Origin: Bradyrhizobium sp. CER78
GTDB taxonomy: Bacteria > Pseudomonadota > Alphaproteobacteria > Rhizobiales > Xanthobacteraceae
NCBI RefSeq assembly: GCF_029846235.1
Contig: NZ_JARVWP010000004.1
Span: 1-64,000, forward strand
Reading direction: 5' to 3'
Length of the DNA stretch: 64,000 nt
A program made the translations under genes and the position numbers. Below the pieces are notes generated by a model. It had not been told where the DNA came from, searched no databases, and saw only the letters and a program-made list of their open reading frames with translations. This document shows positions 1-10,059 of the stretch, in pieces. Numbering within the stretch: position 1 is the stretch's first letter; every line of letters begins with the position of its first letter.

Positions 1-3
1 GAA

Positions 4-124
4 GGCCGGGACCCATAACCACCGCGTTTGATTGTGATCGGGAACGTGGCCCCAGCGTCGCGCCGCAACCAACGTTTGGAGTAATTGGGTCCCGGCCCCG
101 GTGCGCATTGCGCACCAGGCCGGG
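4..124. repeat. Intergenic palindromic repeat with nested hairpin
   Basis: An arm reading GGCCGGGACCCA (4-15) is inverted as TGGGTCCCGGCC (86-97). Within the right part a second hairpin has GGTGCGC (100-106) and GCGCACC (110-116) around a 3-base loop, enclosed by CCCGGCC (91-97) and GGCCGGG (118-124). It lies just downstream of the minus-strand binding-protein gene, so the hairpin could also end its transcript, but no T-run follows. The left part may belong to a repeat that starts outside the window. Confidence 0.5.
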
Positions 125-138
125 ACGACGTTGCGTCT

Positions 139-1113
139 TCACTCCACCTTCACGTTGGCGGCCTTGATCATCGGCCACCACTTCGCGATTTCCGCCTTCT
201 GCCAGGCGCCGAGTGCTTCCGGCTTCAGCTGGTCTTGCGGCGGCATCTGCAAGCCGAGATTTTCGAGCTGCTTCCTCACGGCGGGATCACGCAGCGCCTG
301 GATCGCAGCCGTGTTGAGCTTGGCCACGATCTCCTGCGGCGTGCCCTTCGGCACCCAGAGGCCGGACCACAGCGTCATGTGGAAGCCGGGCAGGCCTGCC
401 TCATCGACCGTCGGGACTTCGGGCGCATTCGCGACCCGCTTGGAATCGGTGACGGCATAGGCGCGGATGTTGCCGGCACGAACCTGGTTGATCGAGTTCG
501 AGGTCTGATCGACGATGATGTCGATCTGGCCGGCGACGAGGTCGTTCAGCGCCGGCCCGGTGCCGCGATAGGGCACGTATTGCAGCTTGATGCCGGAGAC
601 ATTCTCGAAATAGAGCCCCGCGATATGGCTGCCGCTGCCGGCGCCGGCGGTGCCTGCGGTCGGCGGCGCCGGCCGCGACTTCAGCCATGCGAGCAGCTCC
701 TTCAACGTCTTCGCCGGCACGTCGTTCTTGCTGACGATGATCATCGGATTGCTCGGCAGCAGCACCACCGGCTCGAGATCCTCGACGAGGTCGTAGCCGA
801 GCTTGTAGATCGCGCCGTTTGCGACGTGGGTACCGAGATGGCCGAACGAAACGGTGTAGCCGTCCGGCGCCGCGCGCACCGCGCGGCCGACGCCGATCGA
901 ACCGCCCGCTCCGGTCACGTTCTCGATCAGGACCACCTCACCGAGCGACTGCTTCATCCGCTCGGCAAGAATGCGCGCCATGGCATCCGACGGACCGCCG
1001 GCGGCGAACGGCACGACGATGGTGATCGGGTGCGCGGGCCAGGTTTCCGCGTGTGCAGCGCCGACTAGCGTCACAAACGCGGCCAAAACAGCCCACAGGA
1101 TTCGACGCATCAT
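139..1113 (-). CDS. Bug/TctC-family tripartite tricarboxylate transporter substrate-binding protein
   Basis: The 324-residue protein starts with a clear Sec signal peptide (MRRILWAVLAAFVTL, Ala-rich cleavage region ending AHA around residue 22). The mature start WPAHPITIVVPFAAGGPSD is the usual Bug-family opening, and the length is typical of the family. Such periplasmic receptors bind carboxylates or other small metabolites for TctAB permeases or sensory partners. No tctA or tctB gene is adjacent, so the protein is an orphan receptor here, as is common in Bradyrhizobium and Bordetella. The ligand cannot be told from sequence. It lies downstream of the threonine synthase-like gene on the same strand, separated by a palindromic repeat, so co-transcription is uncertain. 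Confidence 0.9.
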   Translation of the reverse strand: MMRRILWAVLAAFVTLVGAAHAETWPAHPITIVVPFAAGGPSDAMARILAERMKQSLGEVVLIENVTGAGGSIGVGRAVRAAPDGYTVSFGHLGTHVANGAIYKLGYDLVEDLEPVVLLPSNPMIIVSKNDVPAKTLKELLAWLKSRPAPPTAGTAGAGSGSHIAGLYFENVSGIKLQYVPYRGTGPALNDLVAGQIDIIVDQTSNSINQVRAGNIRAYAVTDSKRVANAPEVPTVDEAGLPGFHMTLWSGLWVPKGTPQEIVAKLNTAAIQALRDPAVRKQLENLGLQMPPQDQLKPEALGAWQKAEIAKWWPMIKAANVKVE

Positions 1114-1132
1114 TCACTCCATCAAATGACAC

Positions 1133-1216
1133 CGTCATTGCGAGGAGCGAAGCGACGAAGCAATCCATGGTTCAGCAAGCGGTGAGATGGATTGCTTCGC
1201 TGCGCTCGCAATGACG
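1133..1216. repeat. Palindromic intergenic repeat (CGTCATTGCGAGGAGCGAAG type)
   Basis: The left arm begins CGTCATTGCGAGGAGCGAAG and ends in caatccat. The right arm 1187-1216 begins atggattgcttcgctgcgct and ends cgcaatgacg, the inverted counterpart. The element fills the gap between two minus-strand genes. It could form a long hairpin in RNA and resembles REP/BIME-like elements widespread in Bradyrhizobium intergenic DNA. Confidence 0.8.
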
Positions 1217-1230
1217 ACTGCAACAACAGG

Positions 1231-2481
<1,251 letters not shown>

Positions 2482-2513
2482 CGCCTTTCTTGTTCTGCTC
2501 TATTGCTGTTAGA

Positions 2514-2625
2514 CCCGTCACCCTGAGGAGGTCGCGAAGCGGCCGTCTCTAAGGGCGAACGGCCCGCTGTTCGATCCGGGCCGTGCATCCTTCGAGACGC
2601 GCTCCGCGCTCCTCAGGATGACGGG
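2514..2625. repeat. Palindromic intergenic repeat (CGTCA-CCTGAGGAG type)
   Basis: The left end reads cccgtcaccctgaggag and the right end ctcctcaggatgacggg, the inverted counterpart. Internal segments are also complementary (cttcgagacgcgctccgcgc against the left-arm gaagcggccgtctc). Related copies are at 27827-27928 and 33387-33488. It separates lpdA from the threonine synthase-like gene and could terminate or process the pdh transcript. Confidence 0.8.
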
Positions 2626-2647
2626 ACCGTGGCCGCCGTCCGCGGCC

Positions 2648-4069
2648 TCAGATATTCAGCACGCGCCCATAGGCGTCGAGCACCGCTTCCTTCATCATTT
2701 CCGACAAGGTCGGATGCGGGAACACGGTGTGCATCAACTCCTCTTCGGTGGTCTCCAGATTCATCGCCACCACATAGCCTTGGATCAGCTCGGTGACTTC
2801 GGCGCCGATCATGTGTGCGCCGAGCAGCTGGCCGGTCTTCTTGTCAAACACCACCTTGACGAGGCCCTGGTCTTCGCCGAGCGCGATCGCCTTGCCGTTG
2901 CCGACAAACGGGAAACGGCCGACGCGGATCTCGCGGCCGCCTTCCTTGGCCTTGGCTTCGGTGAGGCCGACGGAGGCGACTTGCGGGTTGCAGTAGGTGC
3001 AGCCCGGGATCATCAGCTTGTCCATCGGATGCGGATGCAGACCCTTGATCGCTTCGATGCAGATCACGCCCTCATGCTCGGCCTTGTGCGCGAGCATCGG
3101 CGGTCCCGCGACGTCGCCGATCGCGTAGATGCCGGGGACGTTGGTCTTGCCGAGGCCGTCGATCACGATGCAGCCGCGATCGGTTTTGACGCCGAGCTTT
3201 TCCAGCCCGAGACCCTCGATATTGCCGACCACGCCGACCGCCGAGATCACGCGCTCGAATTCCTTGGTCTGCGGCTGGCCCTTGCCGTCGTCGATGGTCG
3301 CGACCACGCTGTCGGCCTTCTTCTCCAGCTTGGTCACCTTGGTCGAGGACATGATCTTGATGCCCATCTTCTCGAACCGCTTGCGCGCGAGGCCGGCGAT
3401 CTCCGCGTCTTCCACGGGGAGGATCTGCGGCAGCACCTCGACCACGGTGACGTCGGCACCCATGGTGTGGAAGAACGAGGCGAACTCGATGCCGATCGCA
3501 CCGGAGCCGACCACCAGCAGCGACTTCGGCATCCGCTCCGGCACCATCGCCTCGAAATAGGTCCAGATCAGCTTCTTGTCGGGCTCGAGCCCGGGCAGCA
3601 CGCGCGGCCGCGCGCCGGTCGCAATGATGATGTGCTTGGCCTGGTAGGTGCCCTCGCCGCTCGCGCCCTTCGGCGCCTCGACCGCGGACTTCTTCACCGT
3701 GATCTTGCCGGGCGCGTCGATCGTGGCATCGCCCCAGATCACCGTGACCTTGTTCTTCTTCATCAGGAAGCCGACGCCGTCGTTGAGGCGCTTCGACACG
3801 CCGCGCGAGCGCTGCACCACCGCTTTCGGATCGAACGAGACATTGTCGGCCGACAGCCCGTAATCCTTGGCGTGCTGCATGTAGTGATAGATCTCGGCGG
3901 AGCGCAGCAGCGCCTTGGTCGGAATGCAGCCCCAGTTCAGGCAGATGCCGCCGAGATAGGACTTCTCCACGATCGCGGTCTTGAAGCCGAGCTGCGCGGC
4001 GCGGATCGCGGTCACGTAGCCGCCGGGGCCGGAGCCGATGATGATGACGTCAAAGGATGTGTCGGCCAT
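2648..4069 (-). CDS. lpdA: Dihydrolipoyl dehydrogenase (E3 of pyruvate dehydrogenase)
   Basis: The 473-residue flavoprotein re-oxidises dihydrolipoyl groups on the E2 and E1-beta subunits with NAD+. Visible are the FAD-binding GSGPGGYV loop near the N-terminus, the redox disulfide in GGICLNWGCIPTK (Cys43 and Cys48), a second Rossmann NAD loop GSGAIGIEFA, the second FAD motif IYAIGDVAGPPMLAH, and the C-terminal HPTLSE motif with catalytic His452 and Glu457. The length is normal for the family. It is the last gene of the pdhA-pdhB-DUF5076-pdhC-small-small-lpdA run, so it is the E3 dedicated to PDH. A second lpd for the 2-oxoglutarate complex would be expected elsewhere. Confidence 0.97.
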   Translation of the reverse strand: MADTSFDVIIIGSGPGGYVTAIRAAQLGFKTAIVEKSYLGGICLNWGCIPTKALLRSAEIYHYMQHAKDYGLSADNVSFDPKAVVQRSRGVSKRLNDGVGFLMKKNKVTVIWGDATIDAPGKITVKKSAVEAPKGASGEGTYQAKHIIIATGARPRVLPGLEPDKKLIWTYFEAMVPERMPKSLLVVGSGAIGIEFASFFHTMGADVTVVEVLPQILPVEDAEIAGLARKRFEKMGIKIMSSTKVTKLEKKADSVVATIDDGKGQPQTKEFERVISAVGVVGNIEGLGLEKLGVKTDRGCIVIDGLGKTNVPGIYAIGDVAGPPMLAHKAEHEGVICIEAIKGLHPHPMDKLMIPGCTYCNPQVASVGLTEAKAKEGGREIRVGRFPFVGNGKAIALGEDQGLVKVVFDKKTGQLLGAHMIGAEVTELIQGYVVAMNLETTEEELMHTVFPHPTLSEMMKEAVLDAYGRVLNI

Positions 4070-4086
4070 GGCGGCTCCCGTTCAAC

Positions 4087-4329
4087 TCAACGTGTAACGC
4101 CGCGGGCGCGGCTTCTTGCGATCAACGACCTGACCAGCCATTCGAGCCCGATCGCCACGGCCATAATGGCCAGGGCCGTCAGCACGATCGGCTGGGCGAT
4201 ATTCCGTGCCAGCTGTTCGCCGGCGAAGAACGCGGAGTGCAGCAAATCGAACCCGACCGGATTGCACACCAGCACGGCCGACAGCAGCAGCGAAATCCAG
4301 GGCCAGCGCGTGCGGGCCAAGCCGGCCAC
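4087..4329 (-). CDS. Small membrane protein of unknown function in the pdh operon (80 aa)
   Basis: A GTG start lies immediately after the TGA of the preceding small gene (TGA at 4332-4330, GTG at 4329-4327), which implies translational coupling. The protein has a hydrophobic segment at about residues 10-28 (WISLLLSAVLVCNPVGFDLL) and a second at about 45-65 (IVLTALAIMAVAIGLEWLV), then a basic tail RSRARGVTR, so two membrane spans are likely. It lies between pdhC and lpdA with 17 bases to lpdA. I do not recognise a family. The coupling and hydrophobic pattern argue for a real gene, and its position suggests a link to the PDH complex or simply shared expression. Confidence 0.65.
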   Translation of the reverse strand: MAGLARTRWPWISLLLSAVLVCNPVGFDLLHSAFFAGEQLARNIAQPIVLTALAIMAVAIGLEWLVRSLIARSRARGVTR

Positions 4330-4506
4330 TCATCGGTACTCCTGCCATACCGCACCGAGAAATATGGTCCACACCAGCGCCAGCACACCGGCGCCGATCA
4401 TCATCAACCGGAACTGGAACGTCGATATCAGGTCGCGGTTGACCGCGACGAGCAGCGCAACGGCTATGGCGGCGAGCAGAACGTACGGACCTGACATCGC
4501 GTACAT
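4330..4506 (-). CDS. Small membrane protein of unknown function in the pdh operon (58 aa)
   Basis: This reading frame translates as MYAMSGPYVLLAAIAVALLV onward and ends in IFLGAVWQEYR, with two hydrophobic spans at about residues 8-21 and 36-52. Two in-frame ATGs are possible (4506 and 4497) and neither has a strong Shine-Dalgarno sequence. Its stop abuts the start of the 80-residue membrane protein, and its first ATG lies 12 bases after the pdhC stop, so it fits tightly in the operon. No known domain is recognised. The two short genes may act as a pair. The alternative, a non-coding spacer, is less likely given the exact packing and membrane-like composition. Confidence 0.6.
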   Translation of the reverse strand: MYAMSGPYVLLAAIAVALLVAVNRDLISTFQFRLMMIGAGVLALVWTIFLGAVWQEYR

Positions 4507-4518
4507 GGCGGATGCCCG

Positions 4519-5877
4519 TCACACCATCATCATCACGGGATTTTCGATCAGCTGCTTGAAGGCGCCGATCAGCTCGGCGCCGAGCGCGCCGTCGATGGCG
4601 CGGTGATCGCACGACAGGGTCACGCTCATGACGTTCGCGATCTCGATCTTGCCGCCGCGCACGACGGGGCGCTCCTCCGAGGTGCCGACCGCGAGGATCG
4701 AGGCGTGCGGCGGATTGATCACGGCGGTGAAGTGGTTGATGCCGTACATGCCGAGGTTGGAGACCGCGGTGGTGCCGCCCTGGTATTCTTCCGGCTTCAG
4801 CTTACGGGCGCGGGCGCGCGCGGCAAAATCCTTCATCTCGTTCGAGATGGTCGAGAGCGTCTTGGTCTCGGCCTTGCGGATGATCGGCGTGATCAGGCCG
4901 CCCGGCATCGCCACCGCGACGCCGACGTCGGAATGCTTGTGCTTGAGCATGCCGCCTTCGGTCCAGCTGACGTTGCAGTTCGGAATCTTCTGCAGCGCGA
5001 CCGCCATCGCCTTGATGACGAAGTCGTTGACCGAGATCTTGTAGAGCGGCTTCTTCTCCTTGTCCTTCGGCGCGGCGGCGTTGATCTCTTCGCGCGCGGC
5101 GAGCAGCTTGCCGATGTCGCAGTCGATGGTGAGATAGAAGTGCGGGACGTTCTGCACCGAGGCGGTGAGACGCTGCGCGATGGTGCGGCGCATGCCGTCA
5201 TGCGGCACGACTTCATACGAGCCTGGCTCGAACAGCGCCAGGATCTGCTTGTCCGACATCGACGGCGCGATGCTCGGCCCCGCGGCGGCGGGCGCCGCCG
5301 CCGGCGCCTTCAGGCCCTTGCCGGACTTGGCGTCGTCGACATCGCGCGCGATGACGCGGCCGTGCGGTCCGGTGCCGGTGATGCGGGAAAGATCGATGCC
5401 GGCTTCCTTTGCCAACCGGCGCGCCAGGGGCGAAGAAAAGACGCGGGCGTGGCCGTTGGCTTGCGCGGCGGGTGCCGCAGCAGGCTGCGGCGCCGGCGCT
5501 GCGGCCGGTGCCGGCGCAGCCACTGGTGCGGGAGCCGCGGCAGGCGCGGCCTGCGCGGCGGGCTTCGGGGCTTCGGCGGGCTTGGCGGCCGGAGCAGTGC
5601 CGGCTCCGGCGCTGGCTGCCGCCTTCACATCCTCGCCGTCGCCGGCCATGACCGCGATGACGTCGTTGACCGGCACGTCCTGCGTGCCCTCCGGCACCAG
5701 GATCTTGGCGATCGTGCCCTCGTCGACCGCCTCGACTTCCATCGTCGCCTTGTCGGTCTCGATCTCCGCGATCACGTCGCCGGACTTGACCTTGTCGCCC
5801 TCTTTCTTGAGCCACTTGGCGAGATTGCCCTTTTCCATCGTCGGCGACAGCGCGGGCATGAGAATATTGATCGGCAT
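4519..5877 (-). CDS. pdhC: Dihydrolipoamide acetyltransferase (E2 of pyruvate dehydrogenase)
   Basis: The 452-residue protein moves the acetyl group from E1 to CoA. It has one N-terminal lipoyl domain ([18 protein letters not shown], lipoylated Lys43 in [10 protein letters not shown]), an Ala/Pro-rich linker at about residues 85-145, a peripheral-subunit-binding domain ([16 protein letters not shown]), and a C-terminal acyltransferase domain ending with the catalytic [10 protein letters not shown] motif. An upstream in-frame extension was rejected because the lipoyl domain starts at this ATG, which follows the DUF5076 stop by two bases. A single lipoyl domain on E2 together with one on E1-beta is the usual alphaproteobacterial arrangement. 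Confidence 0.97.
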   Translation of the reverse strand: MPINILMPALSPTMEKGNLAKWLKKEGDKVKSGDVIAEIETDKATMEVEAVDEGTIAKILVPEGTQDVPVNDVIAVMAGDGEDVKAAASAGAGTAPAAKPAEAPKPAAQAAPAAAPAPVAAPAPAAAPAPQPAAAPAAQANGHARVFSSPLARRLAKEAGIDLSRITGTGPHGRVIARDVDDAKSGKGLKAPAAAPAAAGPSIAPSMSDKQILALFEPGSYEVVPHDGMRRTIAQRLTASVQNVPHFYLTIDCDIGKLLAAREEINAAAPKDKEKKPLYKISVNDFVIKAMAVALQKIPNCNVSWTEGGMLKHKHSDVGVAVAMPGGLITPIIRKAETKTLSTISNEMKDFAARARARKLKPEEYQGGTTAVSNLGMYGINHFTAVINPPHASILAVGTSEERPVVRGGKIEIANVMSVTLSCDHRAIDGALGAELIGAFKQLIENPVMMMV

Positions 5878-5879
5878 TG

Positions 5880-6185
5880 TCAGTGACCTTGTTGCGACCG
5901 CGGTTTGGTTTGGCCCATGTCGGTCGGCCGGGCGATTTCGGCTTCGAACATCTCGACGATGCGCGCGAGCGCCTCGTCCTCGGTGTATTCGCTCTCGCGC
6001 GAATAGGCGCGCGCGGCGTGGCGGGCGATGTCGACGAGCATCAGCCCCCACATGTCCGGCTCCTCGAAGGCGCGCTGGAACGCGATCGACAGGCCGCCGT
6101 CGACGACAAAGGCGCGCAGCACCTCGACGGCGTCGTCGCGGCCTATCACGTCAGGCGGCAGCGGCTGCTCCTTGGGACCGGCCAT
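5880..6185 (-). CDS. DUF5076 family protein
   Basis: The 101-residue soluble protein matches the DUF5076 pattern, with [26 protein letters not shown] in its middle (residues about 38-63) and a conserved acidic helix [16 protein letters not shown]. Members of this family are typically found between pdhB and pdhC in Rhizobiales, exactly as here: its start follows the pdhB stop by five bases, and its own stop is two bases before pdhC. The molecular role is not known. Constant placement inside the operon suggests an accessory function for the PDH complex. There is no signal peptide or membrane span. Confidence 0.85.
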   Translation of the reverse strand: MAGPKEQPLPPDVIGRDDAVEVLRAFVVDGGLSIAFQRAFEEPDMWGLMLVDIARHAARAYSRESEYTEDEALARIVEMFEAEIARPTDMGQTKPRSQQGH

Positions 6186-6190
6186 CGGCG

Positions 6191-7588
6191 TTACCGGTAG
6201 GACACGGCCTTGGCGGCCGCGACCACCTCGGCGACGGAAGGCAGAGCAAGCTTTTCGAGATTGGCGGCATAGGGCATCGGCACATCCTTGCCGGAGACGC
6301 GCGCGACCGGCGCATCGAGATAGTCGAACGCATGCTCCATGATGCGCGCGGCGACCTCGGAGCCGACGCCGCTCTGCTGCCAGCCCTCCTCCACCGTGAC
6401 CGCACGGCCGGTCTTCTTCACCGAGTTGATGATGGTCTCCGTGTCCATCGGACGGATGGTGCGCAGGTCGATCACCTCGGCGTCGATGCCCTCCTTGGCG
6501 AGCTCGTCCGCGGCCTTCAGCGCATACGACATGCCCATCGCCCAGGACACGAGGGTGACGTCCTTGCCGGCGCGCGCAATCCGCGCCTTGCCGATCGGCA
6601 CAATGAAATCGGCGAGCTTTGGCACCTCGCCGGTGTGGCCGTACAGCACCTCGTTCTCGAGGAAGATCACCGGATTGGGATCGCGGATCGCGGCCTTGAG
6701 CAGGCCCTTGTAGTCGGCGGCCGAATACGGCGCGATCACCTTGAGGCCCGGAATCTGCGAGTACCAGGCGGCGTAGTCCTGGCTGTGTTGGGCGGCGACG
6801 CGCGCAGCGGCGCCGTTCGGGCCGCGGAACACGATCGAGCAGCCCATCTGGCCGCCAGACATATAGAGCGTCTTGGCGGCGGAGTTGATGATCTGGTCGA
6901 TCGCCTGCATCGCGAAATTCCAGGTCATGAACTCGACGATCGGCTTCAGCCCGGCCATCGCCGCGCCGACGCCGACGCCGGCAAAACCGTGCTCGGTGAT
7001 CGGCGTGTCGATCACGCGCCGCGCACCGAATTCCTGCAACAGGCCCTGCGTCACCTTGTAGGCGCCCTGATACTCGGCGACCTCCTCGCCCATGATGAAG
7101 ACGTCGCCGTCGCGGCGCATCTCCTCGGCCATCGCATCGCGCAGCGCCTCGCGGATGGTCTGCGTGACCATCTCGGTGCCCGCGGGAATTTCCGGATCGG
7201 GCAGCGCCTCGCTGACCGGCGCGGCCGGCGCCTTTGCTGCCGGCTGCGGCGCTTCCGCCTTGGCTTCGGCAGCAGGCGCAGCCTCCGCCGCCTTCGGCTG
7301 CGGCGCTGGTGCCGCAGGCACCTTGGCGAGGTCGGCGGCGCTTTCGCCGTCCGCCAGAATCGTGGCGATCGGCGTGTTCACCGCGACATCGGCGGTGCCT
7401 TCCGGAATCAGGATCTTGCCGAGCGTGCCCTCGTCGGTTGCCTCGACCTCCATCGTCGCCTTGTCGGTCTCGATCTCGGCGATCACGTCACCGGACTTGA
7501 TGGTCTCGCCTTCCTTTTTCAGCCATTTGGCGAGGTTGCCCTTCTCCATGGTGGGCGACAGCGCAGGCATCAGCACTTGAATGGGCAT
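6191..7588 (-). CDS. pdhB: Pyruvate dehydrogenase E1 component, beta subunit, with lipoyl domain
   Basis: The 465-residue protein combines an N-terminal lipoyl domain ([18 protein letters not shown], Lys43 in [10 protein letters not shown]), an Ala/Pro linker at about residues 85-130, and the E1-beta transketolase pyrimidine and C-terminal domains ([40 protein letters not shown]). With PdhA it decarboxylates pyruvate using thiamine diphosphate. The start is placed at the lipoyl domain and a longer in-frame extension is ignored. The first 50 residues are almost the same as those of PdhC, consistent with domain duplication within the operon. Confidence 0.97.
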   Translation of the reverse strand: MPIQVLMPALSPTMEKGNLAKWLKKEGETIKSGDVIAEIETDKATMEVEATDEGTLGKILIPEGTADVAVNTPIATILADGESAADLAKVPAAPAPQPKAAEAAPAAEAKAEAPQPAAKAPAAPVSEALPDPEIPAGTEMVTQTIREALRDAMAEEMRRDGDVFIMGEEVAEYQGAYKVTQGLLQEFGARRVIDTPITEHGFAGVGVGAAMAGLKPIVEFMTWNFAMQAIDQIINSAAKTLYMSGGQMGCSIVFRGPNGAAARVAAQHSQDYAAWYSQIPGLKVIAPYSAADYKGLLKAAIRDPNPVIFLENEVLYGHTGEVPKLADFIVPIGKARIARAGKDVTLVSWAMGMSYALKAADELAKEGIDAEVIDLRTIRPMDTETIINSVKKTGRAVTVEEGWQQSGVGSEVAARIMEHAFDYLDAPVARVSGKDVPMPYAANLEKLALPSVAEVVAAAKAVSYR

Positions 7589-7634
7589 ATCGGCTCCCGA
7601 AATCGATCTTGAAATTCGTCTGCGCGGGGTGGGG

Positions 7635-8654
7635 TCAGCGGTAGATGTCGGTGTAGAGCTCGGATGCATCCGGCTCCGGATCGTGCTGCGCGAAGTCGGC
7701 GGCTTCGTTGACGATCTCGCGCACCTCGGCGTCGATCGCCTTCAGATCCTGCTCGCTGACGCCCGACGCCAGCAAGCGGTTGCGCACCTGCTCGATCGGG
7801 TCCTGGTCGTGACGAACCTTCTCGACTTCCTCGCGCGTGCGGTACTTCGCGGGATCGGACATCGAGTGGCCGCGATAGCGGTAGGTCTGCATCTCGAGGA
7901 TCATCGGACCATTGCCGCCGCGGCACCATGCTGTGGCCTCATCGGCGGCGGCCTTGACCGCGCGCACGTCCATGCCGTCGACCTGCCTGCCGGGAATGTT
8001 GAAGGAGGCGCCGCGCTTGGAGAAATCCTGCTGCGCCGAAGCGCGCGACACCGAGGTGCCCATCGCGTAGCGATTGTTCTCGATGACGTAAATCACCGGC
8101 AGCTTCCACAGCTCAGCCATGTTGAAGCTCTCGTAGACCTGGCCCTGGTTGGCCGCGCCGTCGCCGAAATAGGTCACGCTGACGTTATCGTTGCCGCGAT
8201 AGCGGTTGGCGAAGGCAAGGCCGGTGCCGAGCGACACCTGCGCGCCCACGATTCCGTGACCGCCGTAGAAATGCTTCTCCTTGCTGAACATGTGCATGGA
8301 GCCGCCCTTGCCGCGGGAATAGCCGCCGCGGCGTCCGGTCAATTCGGCCATCACGCCCTTAGCTTCCATGTCGCAGGCCAGCATGTGGCCGTGGTCGCGG
8401 TAGCCCGTTATGACCTCGTCGCCCTGCTTCAGCGCCATCTGCATGCCAACCACAACGGCTTCCTGGCCAATATAGAGATGGCAGAAGCCGCCGATCGCAC
8501 CCATGCCGTAGAGCTGACCGGCCTTCTCCTCGAAGCGCCGGATCAGGAGCATGTCCCGCAGTGCCTTGAACTCCTGCTCCTTGGAGAATTCGGGGGGAGA
8601 ACCAGCCTTCTCTTGCCCTGATTCTTTTGCGACGGTTTTCTTGGGTGCGGCCAT
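7635..8654 (-). CDS. pdhA: Pyruvate dehydrogenase E1 component, alpha subunit
   Basis: The 339-residue protein carries the thiamine diphosphate and magnesium motif [17 protein letters not shown] and the regulatory-loop region [15 protein letters not shown] typical of E1-alpha. A short Lys/Glu-rich N-terminal extension precedes the core ([20 protein letters not shown]). It heads the PDH operon, with 46 bases to pdhB. The 159-base gap to ftsB holds its promoter. The phosphorylatable serines of mitochondrial homologues fall in the same loop, but there is no evidence of kinase control here. Confidence 0.97.
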   Translation of the reverse strand: MAAPKKTVAKESGQEKAGSPPEFSKEQEFKALRDMLLIRRFEEKAGQLYGMGAIGGFCHLYIGQEAVVVGMQMALKQGDEVITGYRDHGHMLACDMEAKGVMAELTGRRGGYSRGKGGSMHMFSKEKHFYGGHGIVGAQVSLGTGLAFANRYRGNDNVSVTYFGDGAANQGQVYESFNMAELWKLPVIYVIENNRYAMGTSVSRASAQQDFSKRGASFNIPGRQVDGMDVRAVKAAADEATAWCRGGNGPMILEMQTYRYRGHSMSDPAKYRTREEVEKVRHDQDPIEQVRNRLLASGVSEQDLKAIDAEVREIVNEAADFAQHDPEPDASELYTDIYR

Positions 8655-8813
8655 GGCAATTCCGGGTGAGAGAAGTCGGAGAACCCTCTCTAACCCAACT
8701 CAAATCACCTTGGAAGGATTGCGTTCGCTCGATGGAATTTTGCTATGCCGCACTGCAGCGCGGCGCGACACTTTTGTGATAGCACGCGATTATTTTTGAA
8801 ATTTGAGAACGCG

Positions 8814-9131
8814 TCAGTTCGACTTGTTGATCCGGACCAGATCACGCGGGTTGGCGTAGTCGAGCTGGAAGCGCGCGCGCTCGTCCAGCATGTCGGGATC
8901 GACCCGGTCCGACCGCAACAGCGACACCCGCTGCTCGCCCTCGGCGCGTTCCTTCTTCAGCCGCGCGAGCTCCGAGGTCAGCGCGATGATTTCCTGGTCG
9001 AGCTCCTGCCGCGCGTTCAGGCCGTATTTGCCGGTATAGGCGTTGACGCCGAAATAGCCGACCATCAGCGCCGCCAGCGTGTAGAGCGCGAGCCCGGTCA
9101 GAATCGATTTGAGGCGCGTACGGGAAACCAT
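8814..9131 (-). CDS. ftsB: FtsB/DivIC-type septum formation initiator
   Basis: The 105-residue protein has one N-terminal membrane span (about residues 10-30, LTGLALYTLAALMVGYFGV) followed by a coiled coil (about 38-75, LDQEIIALTSELARLKKERAEG) and a short C-terminal region with the family-typical DPDMLDERAR segment. It is expected to act in the inner membrane at the division site with FtsL and FtsQ. Its position between eno and pdhA is the normal rhizobial place for this gene. The start codon lies in the stem of a perfect 10-bp hairpin and no Shine-Dalgarno sequence is seen. Confidence 0.85.
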   Translation of the reverse strand: MVSRTRLKSILTGLALYTLAALMVGYFGVNAYTGKYGLNARQELDQEIIALTSELARLKKERAEGEQRVSLLRSDRVDPDMLDERARFQLDYANPRDLVRINKSN

Positions 9132-9152
9132 GGCCGCGAAGATGCGGCCATG
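9127..9152 (-). promoter_or_regulatory. Hairpin covering the ftsB start codon
   Basis: CCATGGCCGC (9127-9136) pairs perfectly with GCGGCCATGG (9143-9152) around a six-base loop. The ATG at 9131-9129 is inside the stem, so the start would be hidden if the transcript begins upstream. Whether it forms in vivo is not known. Confidence 0.4.
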
Positions 9153-9154
9153 GG

Positions 9155-9169
9155 GTTAACGGAGTGCTA
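9155..9169. promoter_or_regulatory. Possible CtrA half-matching box upstream of ftsB
   Basis: TTAA-CGGAGTG-CTAA differs by one base from the alphaproteobacterial CtrA consensus TTAA-N7-TTAA and sits 24-38 bases upstream of a division gene. It is a single imperfect match and could be chance. Confidence 0.25.
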
Positions 9170-9173
9170 AACC

Positions 9174-9223
9174 AAAGCGTTTTCGAGCGAAGTGGATGCC
9201 GGTTCGCGTGAAGAAAACGCGTC
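9174..9223. repeat. Short palindromic repeat (GCGTTTT ... GAAAACGC)
   Basis: GCGTTTT at about 9176-9182 is inverted in GAAAACGC at about 9213-9220, with gcgaagtggatgccggttcg between. The same kind of element (gaagtggaaaccggttt) recurs near 11178 and 13873 and is a common Bradyrhizobium intergenic motif. It lies between the FMN reductase stop and ftsB. Confidence 0.4.
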
Positions 9224-9230
9224 AACAAGG

Positions 9231-9782
9231 TCAGCCGTTCTGCTTTTCGATAAAGGCCGCGAAGGCGCCGAGATACTGCTGCAGCACGCCCTTGAGCGAC
9301 TCCTTGGTCAGTTCGCCCTTGTCGTCGAAGGCATCGCCGACACCGTTGAGATAGGCTTCCGGCTGGCCGAGGATCGGACCGGAAATGCCCGGCAGGATGT
9401 TCTGCAGATGCTTCACCGCGCTGACGCCGCCGAGCGGTCCCGGCGAATTGCCGATGATGCCGATCGGCTTGCCGATAAACGAGCTCTTGCCGTAGGGCCG
9501 CGAGGCGACGTCGATCGCGTTCTTCAGCACGCCCGGAATCGAGCGGTTGTATTCGGGGGTCACGAACAGCACGCCGTTCGACTTCTGCAACTTCTCGCGG
9601 AAGGCCAGCCAGTCCGCCGGCGGGGCGGCCTCGAGGTCCTGGTTGAAGAAGGAAATGCCTTCGAGGGTCGTCACGTCGAGCTTCAGCGATGCCGGTGCGA
9701 GCTTGGCCAGCGCATTGGCAATCTTGAGCGAGAAGCTCTGTTTGCGGATGCTGCCGACGATGGTGACGATGTTATAGGCCAT
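9231..9782 (-). CDS. NADPH-dependent FMN reductase family protein
   Basis: The 183-residue flavodoxin-like protein starts with the FMN phosphate-binding loop TIVGSIRKQSFS and has the family signature PEYNRSIPGVLKNAIDVASR. Members reduce FMN, quinones, azo dyes or chromate in the cytosol with NAD(P)H. The start at 9782 is chosen because GAGGGAA stands just upstream, and a 14-residue extension has no support. It is transcribed away from the ddl gene, with 277 bases of shared upstream DNA, and it is not in a clear operon. Confidence 0.9.
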   Translation of the reverse strand: MAYNIVTIVGSIRKQSFSLKIANALAKLAPASLKLDVTTLEGISFFNQDLEAAPPADWLAFREKLQKSNGVLFVTPEYNRSIPGVLKNAIDVASRPYGKSSFIGKPIGIIGNSPGPLGGVSAVKHLQNILPGISGPILGQPEAYLNGVGDAFDDKGELTKESLKGVLQQYLGAFAAFIEKQNG

Positions 9783-10059
9783 AGCAATTTCCCTCGGGTT
9801 GTGCGTGAAGCTCGCGCACTTCACCTACCGGCGCTCCGAGAAAGATGCAAGTGCATGGATCGTTCAATTCCGGAAACCCAGTGTTCACGAAATTTGACCG
9901 AACGGCCATGAGGCTCTGCCCCCAAAGCGTTGGCGCCTCCGGATCGGCCACCGGCCGCTCCGCCCGAAAACCGCGTCGGGCGAGCGCTCGGGGCCAATTG
10001 TCGACACGTTCCTCCAAACATACTGTTGCCGGATTCGACCGCCGACCGAAGAGCGGACA

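Noticed and set aside
2618-4606. A 662-codon open frame on the plus strand opposite lpdA
   Set aside because: It runs antisense to a complete, motif-rich dihydrolipoyl dehydrogenase. Long open antisense frames are common in this high-GC DNA and the translation is Arg/His/Asp-rich with no domain.
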